A program made the position numbers and the translations under genes. This document shows positions 58,871 through 64,000 of a stretch of DNA of 64,000 nucleotides, piece by piece. Each line of letters begins with the position of its first letter. The stretch's first letter is position 1. Below the pieces are notes generated by a model that saw nothing but the letters and a program-made list of their open reading frames with translations, had not been told where the DNA came from and did no database searches. Source of the DNA: JBFEYJ01 sp041563315 (lineage in GTDB: Bacteria > Pseudomonadota > Gammaproteobacteria > Thiohalomonadales > Thiohalomonadaceae); contig JBFFNE010000003.1 in assembly GCA_041563315.1 (NCBI GenBank), forward strand, positions 1 through 64,000, given 5' to 3'.

Positions 58871-59257
58871 TTAGAAGCTCAGGATCACGTCTTGCTCTTC
58901 CATCAGAGCAGCGATCTCAGCGGCAGTCTTTACTTCAACATCAACGATAAGATCGTCTTCTGTCAGGCCACGCTGTTCCAGAGATTCCTTGGCAACGTAC
59001 AGTTTTTCAACATCGTACATCTCAAGGGCCTTATAAGTATTGGAGAAGTTCTTCGTCTCGATACCGGTGGTGTCCTGACCCTTAAGGATCTCGAAAACAC
59101 CATCGTCCATAAAGACGAGAGTTACATCCTGTTCAAATGCAGCACCAATCAGTACTACTTCCAGGGACTCCAGTGCGTAAACGGTTCCGTGCGGAGCCTT
59201 GCGGTTCACGTACAGGAACTTCTTTACCTCACCGCCCATCATTTCGTCGCTCATCAT
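58871..59257 (-). CDS. dsrF: DsrF, TusC-like sulfurtransferase subunit
   Basis: A 128-residue DsrF/TusC-family protein (KKFLYVNRKAPHGTVYALES, VTLVFMDDGVFEIL, LYVAKESLEQRGL). It has no cysteine at all, in line with DsrF being structural in the hexamer. Two adjacent ATG codons stand at the start; GGGGGTT precedes them. It follows dsrE by 9 bases. Confidence 0.95.
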   Translation of the reverse strand: MMSDEMMGGEVKKFLYVNRKAPHGTVYALESLEVVLIGAAFEQDVTLVFMDDGVFEILKGQDTTGIETKNFSNTYKALEMYDVEKLYVAKESLEQRGLTEDDLIVDVEVKTAAEIAALMEEQDVILSF

Positions 59258-59266
59258 AACCCCCGA

Positions 59267-59659
59267 TTAATCGCCGAATACAACCAGTCGGTCAGACTGG
59301 ATGCCACCTTCGATCAACTGCCCCAGACCGGAAATACGGAAGCCGGGTGCGATGTTGTCGGCGTCTTTACCGTTACGCTTTGCCTCGTCGGCGTCGGCGA
59401 TGCCGCGGCGCTGGGCCGCGGCGACGCATACAACCAAGTCGACGTTGTGCTTCTCGGCAAGCTCACTCCAGCGGTTGACCACATTACGGTCATCCTGTGG
59501 AGGGGTGGTCAGACGCGTCGCGTTGTTCACCCCGTCGTGGTAGAAGAAGACACGAAAAATCTCGTGTCCCTTCTCCAGCGCGGCTTTGGCGAACTGGTAG
59601 GCGCTGTCTGAAGCCTGATGAGTGTAAGGACCTTCGCTAACCTGAATTGTAAACTTCAT
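59267..59659 (-). CDS. dsrE: DsrE, sulfurtransferase subunit with catalytic cysteine
   Basis: A 130-residue DsrE/TusD-family protein. The catalytic cysteine is residue 78 in VDLVVCVAAAQRRG, the position known to bind persulfide in Allochromatium DsrE. It donates sulfur to DsrC. It starts 18 bases after dsrB. Confidence 0.96.
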   Translation of the reverse strand: MKFTIQVSEGPYTHQASDSAYQFAKAALEKGHEIFRVFFYHDGVNNATRLTTPPQDDRNVVNRWSELAEKHNVDLVVCVAAAQRRGIADADEAKRNGKDADNIAPGFRISGLGQLIEGGIQSDRLVVFGD

Positions 59660-59677
59660 AATTCTCCTATCCTTTTC

Positions 59678-60748
59678 TTAGAAGCGGATGTGAGCAGAAG
59701 CGTTCAGGTTCACACGACCACCACGCCAGTTATCGATGTGGTACTTGGTGAACGGCAGACCGGTCTTCTCGAAGAACTGCGGCCAACCAATACGCTCAAC
59801 CCAATCACCCATACGTTCCCAATCTTTCGCATCTTCCTTGTAGACAGCCAGGATCTTCTTGACGATCTCGGCAGCTTCAGGCCAACGCGGTGGATTGTTC
59901 GGGATACCGGCAGCAACCAGCTTGTGGAACATCGGCTTGGAACGGGCATTGGAGTGCTTACCACCCACCCAGATAGCCAGCTTGGAGTGCTCGGGATCGT
60001 TGATCTGCATCGGCGGGCAGGGCGGGAAGCAGGCACCACAGCAGATGCACTTTTTCTCGTCGACCTCGAGGGTCGGCTTGCCGTTAACCATCGCAGGACG
60101 GATAGCCGCTACCGGGCAACGCGCCACAACGGTGGGACGCTCACAAGCGTTGGCAACCAGGTCGTGGTTGATCTTCGGCGGCTTGGTGTGCTGGATGTTG
60201 ATCGCGATATCACCCTGGCCACCGCAGTTGATCTGGCAGCAGGAGGTGGTCATGTGAACACGGTTCGGCATGTCTTCCTTAATGAACTCTTCGTGCAGCT
60301 CATCCATCAGCGCCTTAACAACACCGGAAGCGTCAGTACCGGGGATGTCGCAGTGCAGCCAGCCCTGGGTGTGAGAGATCATGGTAACGGAAGGACCGGT
60401 ACCACCGACAGGGAAACCTTCAGCAGTCAGCTTGTCGACCAGCGGAGCCACTTTGGACTCATCACTAACCATGAACTCAATATTGGAGCGCATGGTGAAA
60501 CGAACGTGACCTTCAGCCAACTCGTCAGCGATATCACACAGCTTGCGAATGGTGTAGACGTCCATCTGACGCTGGGTACCGGCACGAACGGTCCAGACCT
60601 GATCTCCGCTCTTGGCGACGTGGCGCAGGACACCGGGACGCGGGCGATCATGATAGCTCCACGCACCAAAGTTTTTCTTCAGTACGGGGTGCATGAACGG
60701 GAACGGATCTGGTACACCGCTCTCGATAGGCATACGAGGTGCAGACAT
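59678..60748 (-). CDS. dsrB: DsrB, dissimilatory sulfite reductase beta subunit (oxidative type)
   Basis: A 356-residue subunit. The siroheme-[4Fe-4S] ligand region reads TTSCCQINCGGQGDIAINIQ and a later CPVAAIRP; the ferredoxin domain has CICCGACFPPCPPMQI. The catalytic site of the alpha2beta2 enzyme is in DsrB. With DsrL, DsrEFH and DsrC it runs in the sulfur-oxidising direction. An AGGTAATTA site precedes the start. Confidence 0.97.
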   Translation of the reverse strand: MSAPRMPIESGVPDPFPFMHPVLKKNFGAWSYHDRPRPGVLRHVAKSGDQVWTVRAGTQRQMDVYTIRKLCDIADELAEGHVRFTMRSNIEFMVSDESKVAPLVDKLTAEGFPVGGTGPSVTMISHTQGWLHCDIPGTDASGVVKALMDELHEEFIKEDMPNRVHMTTSCCQINCGGQGDIAINIQHTKPPKINHDLVANACERPTVVARCPVAAIRPAMVNGKPTLEVDEKKCICCGACFPPCPPMQINDPEHSKLAIWVGGKHSNARSKPMFHKLVAAGIPNNPPRWPEAAEIVKKILAVYKEDAKDWERMGDWVERIGWPQFFEKTGLPFTKYHIDNWRGGRVNLNASAHIRF

Positions 60749-60782
60749 AATTACCTCCGACTCATGGTTAAATGGTTAATGA

Positions 60783-60807
60783 GGGACTGCCACAGTGTAG
60801 CTGTCCC
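60783..60807 (-). promoter_or_regulatory. Hairpin between dsrA and dsrB
   Basis: GGGAC-T-GC (60783-60790) pairs with GC-T-GTCCC (60800-60807) in a nearly perfect stem with one T-T mismatch and a nine-base loop, in the 73-base spacer. It may shape relative amounts or stability of the dsrA and dsrB messages. Confidence 0.6.
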
Positions 60808-60821
60808 ACACATAAATATGT

Positions 60822-62066
60822 TTAGGCCTGGGCTTTACGCTCGAACCACTTCTGTGCTTCCTCGTCCCAGCCGTCCATGCGAACGTAGGAGTTAGAGCGC
60901 GGGTCACCGATCATGTTCGGGTCAACATCGAGGCCGAGACCTTCGAGGAAGTTGACCAGACCGATACGCTCGATCATCTCACCGGTACGCTCGTGCTCGA
61001 GGGCGTTTTCGGCGAAGAAATCGATGACGTTGCCGGCCAGCTCTTCGATGGCTTCGAAGTCTTCGTCGCTGTCCATCTTCATGAACGGAACGATTACGGT
61101 ACCCATCAGGTCACCGATCTTCAGGGTACGCTTACCGCCGATGAGGACGGAAACACCCTTGTCGTTACCGGGGCTCAGCGCCTTGTTCATGACGTTGAGG
61201 CAGTGCATGCAGCGCACGCAGCCCTTGTTGTCAACGTCGAGGGTGTCGTCGTCGTTCAGGCTCAGGGCGTTGGTGGGGCAGCGGCTGATGACATTGTCAA
61301 CAACGTACTTGCGGCCCTTGTCGGCAACGAAAGCTTTGACTTCGTCCTGGTCGACGATCATCTCGTCGCGCCAGGTGCCGATAACAGAGAAGTCGGCACG
61401 GTGGATGGAGTTCATGCAGTCGTTGGCGCAGCCGGAGACCTTGAACTTCATCTTGTAGGGCAGCGCCGGGCGGTGCATGTCGTCGAGGAAGGCATTAACC
61501 AGGGTGCGGTGAATGCGCTGCTCATCGGCACAGGACTGCTCACAACGAGCGGCACCAACACAGGACATACCGGTACGGACAGCCGGGCCGGCGCCGCCGA
61601 GGTCAAAGCCCATCTCGTTCATTTCGTCGAAAGCGGGCTGAACGTTAGCGGTGGTGCAGCCCTGGAACATGATGTCACCGGACTGACCGTGGAAGGCGAT
61701 GAGGCCTGAGCCGTACTTTTCCCAGATATCGCAGAACTTGCGCAGGGTAGCGGTATCGTAGTGCATACCGGCCGGGGGCATGATACGCAGGGTGTGGAAC
61801 TCGGCAGCAGCAGGGAACAGGGGTTGCTTGTTCTCGTCGTGCAGCTCAGTGAAGCGGGGGATAACGCCGCCGCCGTAACCGACAACGCCGACGGTACCGC
61901 CCTTCCAGTAACCTTTTTTGGTCTGGTAGGAGGTTTCCAGCTGACCCATCAGGTCAACCATCATGTCGTTGTCGTTAGCCAGACGCTTGAGGCCGGTAAC
62001 AAAGCTCGGCCATGGGCCGCTTTCCAGCTGGTCAAGGTTCGGTGTGTCGTGCATTTTCTTAGCCAT
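60822..62066 (-). CDS. dsrA: DsrA, dissimilatory sulfite reductase alpha subunit (oxidative type)
   Basis: A 414-residue subunit. The cluster ligands are in CVGAARCEQSCADEQ and FKVSGCANDCMNS (the CX5C and CX3C pattern), and the ferredoxin domain has GCVRCMHCLNVMN. The first gene of the dsr operon on the minus strand, it has a GGGAGTAAATATTAG leader. Presence of DsrL and DsrEFH in the same cluster marks the oxidative rDsr type. Confidence 0.97.
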   Translation of the reverse strand: MAKKMHDTPNLDQLESGPWPSFVTGLKRLANDNDMMVDLMGQLETSYQTKKGYWKGGTVGVVGYGGGVIPRFTELHDENKQPLFPAAAEFHTLRIMPPAGMHYDTATLRKFCDIWEKYGSGLIAFHGQSGDIMFQGCTTANVQPAFDEMNEMGFDLGGAGPAVRTGMSCVGAARCEQSCADEQRIHRTLVNAFLDDMHRPALPYKMKFKVSGCANDCMNSIHRADFSVIGTWRDEMIVDQDEVKAFVADKGRKYVVDNVISRCPTNALSLNDDDTLDVDNKGCVRCMHCLNVMNKALSPGNDKGVSVLIGGKRTLKIGDLMGTVIVPFMKMDSDEDFEAIEELAGNVIDFFAENALEHERTGEMIERIGLVNFLEGLGLDVDPNMIGDPRSNSYVRMDGWDEEAQKWFERKAQA

Positions 62067-62612
62067 CTAATATTTACTCCCGTCAGACTTATGGGCAATG
62101 GGCCGACCTGACCAATTCAGGTGCGGCTTACCAAAGGCTACAGGTACTACATACAAATCCTGCATGGATTGAAGAACTCCACTTAGGGGGCTCCCAATAT
62201 GGGACGAATTTTAGAAGTTACTTATGGGGCAATAAAACCTGTCTGATGGGGGGGGGAAGGGGAGGCGGCATATCCCAAAAGGGATATATGAAAAGGGGCC
62301 GCATATAAGTTTATAGGCCAATTAATTTTACTTAATTCTAATAAAATCAGTGTGTTGTGGCGCAGTCTTTGTGTGAATTGTAACTATTGGGCAAGTTTTA
62401 TGGTGAAGATAAAAATAAAGAAACTTCCAATGAACTCAGGGTTATTATTCGCCTTAACCTATCGGTTGCCCGATTATGGGGGGAAAGCCCGCGCTATGCA
62501 AAAGCGTATGATATTATCCAGCGCAAATTTTAACGCGACATGAAATGCTTGAGATGCGGCTACTGTGGACACATATAACAAGCAGTAGCAACACTGTTAA
62601 TGGAGGCTCCCC
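62067..62612. other. Divergent regulatory region upstream of dsrA
   Basis: A 546-base A/T-rich spacer with a run of nine G (62248-62256) and no supported gene; a 63-codon frame at 62352-62543 has no binding site and looks like chance. A possible plus-strand promoter TTGAGA (62549-62554) and TATAAC (62574-62579), spaced 19, precedes the small gene at 62613. Confidence 0.4.
62270..62287. promoter_or_regulatory. ATATCCC-AAAA-GGGATAT palindrome upstream of dsrA
   Basis: A perfect 7-base inverted repeat with a 4-base centre, about 205 bases upstream of dsrA and 325 upstream of the plus-strand small gene. Its symmetry and place suit a regulator operator shared by the divergent transcripts, but it could be a simple hairpin. 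Confidence 0.5.
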
Positions 62613-62789
62613 ATGCTGTACCTGAGTGAAATCCTGATCCAGAACCCACAGTTGGAGAACTTTGATCAACTATTAGCGGTGGTAAAAGAACGCTCCAAAA
62701 GCGAGATGTTCTTTCGTATCGATGTCAAACCCCCGTATCCGGACACCCCCGAAAACTGGGAGGACCGGCTCGAAGCGAGCTTCACCTAA
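62613..62789 (+). CDS. 58-residue conserved-looking small protein
   Basis: The frame at 62613-62789 begins MLYLSEILIQNPQLENFDQL and ends ENWEDRLEASFT. It has a strong TGGAGG site 7-12 bases before the ATG, normal codon use and a plausible folded composition with an acidic C-terminus. I do not recognise the family. It is the first of three co-oriented genes divergent from dsrA and likely cotranscribed with the next, 54 bases on. Confidence 0.65.
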   Translation: MLYLSEILIQNPQLENFDQLLAVVKERSKSEMFFRIDVKPPYPDTPENWEDRLEASFT

Positions 62790-62843
62790 TATAGTAGGTG
62801 TCTTTCGGGACGCAAGTACACATCAAGAAAACGGATACCTTTT

Positions 62844-63551
62844 GTGAAATATCTCAATCTAAACGATCACCATAGCGAAGCCGAGTGCTCTAACGATGCG
62901 ATCAAGTCCAGTGAACTGCTGGTAAACCGCCTGACAGAGCTGGAACAGGAGCTGCAGACCGCCACGGGCGTTGATCGCCTTAAGCCCCTGCTCGACAGCG
63001 GATACATTCTGCTGGATCTGGTTGATCGCGACAAGGATGCCTGGAAGGCGGGCAAAGAGGCCTTTGATATCGCCATTGCCAATGAACAATGGCTGCAGGC
63101 GGTCGAGGCCTGCGACATCATCTATCAGGCGGATCAGGACGATGCGGTGAAAGCCCTGGCTCATGGGATCTGGCTGGGGGTCACCTATCCCATCGATCCG
63201 GAACTCAGCGTCGCGATGCTTCAACACTTGGTCGAAGAGACCCCGGACAATTCCGACGGTGCCGGTGTGGCTGCCGCCACGGCCTGTTACCTCGTGGATA
63301 TGCGCGCCCAGGGTAAGCAGTGTGATGATCTGCAGTTCTTTACCGGCCAGCTGCTCGGCCAGGTGGCCCGCCGCCATACCAACGGCGCCTGCGACACCCA
63401 GGAGCTGTTCGATATCTGGATGGATCGCCTTGAGCTGAAAGAGCCGGACAAGTTCCTGCCGCGCCTGGCGGCCATCGTTGACGTTCTGGTGCCCGCTGGC
63501 GAGTGGTGGTATGACCGGGACGTATTGCGTGAAAAAATTCCGGCGGAGTAA
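62844..63551 (+). CDS. 235-residue helical protein of unknown function
   Basis: A soluble, mostly helical, acidic protein. Segments such as LLVNRLTELEQELQTATGVD and LDLVDRDKDAWKAGKEAFDI, and later VAMLQHLVEETPDN and LLGQVARRHTNGACDTQEL, suggest a helical repeat or TPR-like solenoid. The start is a GTG at 62844; no ATG gives a better length. The next gene begins 5 bases after its stop, so the two are one operon. I do not recognise the family. Confidence 0.7.
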   Translation: MKYLNLNDHHSEAECSNDAIKSSELLVNRLTELEQELQTATGVDRLKPLLDSGYILLDLVDRDKDAWKAGKEAFDIAIANEQWLQAVEACDIIYQADQDDAVKALAHGIWLGVTYPIDPELSVAMLQHLVEETPDNSDGAGVAAATACYLVDMRAQGKQCDDLQFFTGQLLGQVARRHTNGACDTQELFDIWMDRLELKEPDKFLPRLAAIVDVLVPAGEWWYDRDVLREKIPAE

Positions 63552-63556
63552 GTCGT

Positions 63557-64000
63557 ATGTATTGGCAAGAGGAAGAAGACGACGGTAGTCAGTTTGTTGT
63601 CCCAGAGGATGTCGTTGACGTCCAGTTCTCCATCACCTGCAAGAGCCTGCCGGTAGATCATGCGCACGCGCTATCCACTGCCGTAAAGGAGGCACTGCCC
63701 TGGTTTGCCGAGGAGGTTCAGGCCGGACTGCACCTAATCCATGTCGCCGAGTCGGGCAATGGCTGGGAGCGCCCCCAGGGAGAGGATGAATTGCTTTATC
63801 TTTCTCGCCGGACCAAGCTTACCCTGCGTGTGCCACATCATCGGCTCGAGGATACTAAACAGCTGACCGGCCAGATCCTTGATGTCGCGGGTAACGCCAT
63901 GGAGATAGGTAAGAGCAATGTTCGCCTGCTCAGTATCTCCACAACCCTCTATGCTCGCTACGTTGCCAGCGAAACGGGGCAGAGTGAGGATGATTTTCTG
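63557..64000 (+). CDS. Cas6/Cmx6-like family protein (N-terminal part)
   Basis: The gene runs off the window; 148 residues are seen, in frame to the last base. After an acidic start (MYWQEEEDDG) the text VVDVQFSITCKSLPVDHAHA, TKLTLRVPHHRL, LTGQILDVAGNAMEIG and STTLYARYVAS follows the order of the Cas6/Cmx6 (type I-MYXAN) family: VDLVF...LPVDH..AL, L.LR.P, L.GQ.LDL.G..L..G and LYARLV. The DHAHAL histidines stand where the family is strongly conserved. No CRISPR array or other cas gene is visible. A GGAGTAAG site precedes the ATG. If the match holds, it is a metal-independent RNA endonuclease or its non-CRISPR relative. Confidence 0.6.
   Translation, partial: MYWQEEEDDGSQFVVPEDVVDVQFSITCKSLPVDHAHALSTAVKEALPWFAEEVQAGLHLIHVAESGNGWERPQGEDELLYLSRRTKLTLRVPHHRLEDTKQLTGQILDVAGNAMEIGKSNVRLLSISTTLYARYVASETGQSEDDFL

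Noticed and set aside
59618..60895. Long open frame (425 codons) on the plus strand opposite dsrB
   Set aside because: It mirrors dsrB and its neighbours; strong codon bias of dsr genes removes stops from the opposite strand. No family motif or binding site.
62352..62543. 63-codon plus-strand frame in the dsrA upstream region
   Set aside because: No ribosome binding site, A/T-rich random-looking composition and no family resemblance.
1..64000. CRISPR array, rRNA operon, complete tRNA, insertion sequence or prophage
   Set aside because: None seen on reading: no regularly spaced direct repeats, no transposase or integrase text, no complete cloverleaf.

Overview
The window reads as part of the chromosome of a chemolithoautotrophic, nitrogen-fixing, sulfur-oxidising gammaproteobacterium (Chromatiales-like, free-living or symbiotic). 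The evidence is a reverse-type (oxidative) dsr operon with dsrEFH and dsrL, a molybdenum nitrogenase accessory cluster, and gammaproteobacterial housekeeping genes (rsmJ, rlmD, nagZ, mtiP, csiV, cysM). The genus cannot be fixed from sequence alone.

Region 1 (1-13.9 kb) is the right part of a nif cluster. It holds the end of nifN, then nifX, a DUF269 gene, a CCE_0567-type small protein, a nif ferredoxin with an aspartate-rich insert, a thioredoxin-fold [2Fe-2S] ferredoxin, a DUF364 protein and apbE. A short non-nif island follows (orphan PstS-like protein on the minus strand, RRM protein, VF530 protein). Two further nif operons come next: iscA-nifU-nifS and nifV-cysE-TPR-nifW-nifZ-nifM. Both are preceded by readable sigma-54 -24/-12 promoters with NifA upstream activator sites (TGT-N10-ACA) at suitable distances, two sites for iscA-nifUS and one for nifV.

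Region 2 (14-31 kb) is mixed: a PAS-GGDEF-EAL signalling protein, a glutamate dehydrogenase, two decayed gene remnants (an SLC13-type transporter and a SagB-type nitroreductase), and a stress block (accessory FtsH-like protease, BON protein, small heat-shock protein, P-type cation ATPase). On the minus strand it also has a dihydroorotate-dehydrogenase-like gene overlapping a 1198-residue pyruvate:ferredoxin oxidoreductase (NifJ), a plausible electron source for nitrogenase.

Region 3 (31-48 kb) is mostly ordinary housekeeping: fused SpmA/SpmB, rsmJ, class I aldolase, an HPt protein, cysM, rlmD, an AlkD-like glycosylase, a cupin, a CYTH protein with an L,D-transpeptidase, nagZ-mscS-hpt-mtiP (hpt and mtiP fit one purine salvage route), csiV, and a NarL/NarX-like two-component pair whose kinase lacks a periplasmic sensor. 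Several palindromic intergenic repeats lie between these genes.

Region 4 (48-64 kb) is the complete minus-strand cluster dsrA-B-E-F-H-C-M-K-L-J-O-P, followed by a phosphoribosyltransferase-like gene, dsrN and dsrR. Strong hairpins lie between dsrA and dsrB, between dsrC and dsrM, and after dsrP, and probably set unequal transcript levels. Divergent from dsrA, on the plus strand, is a small unexplained set of genes: a 58-residue protein, a 235-residue helical protein and the start of a protein resembling the Cas6/Cmx6 RNA endonuclease family, with no CRISPR array in view. This set is the least explained part of the window.
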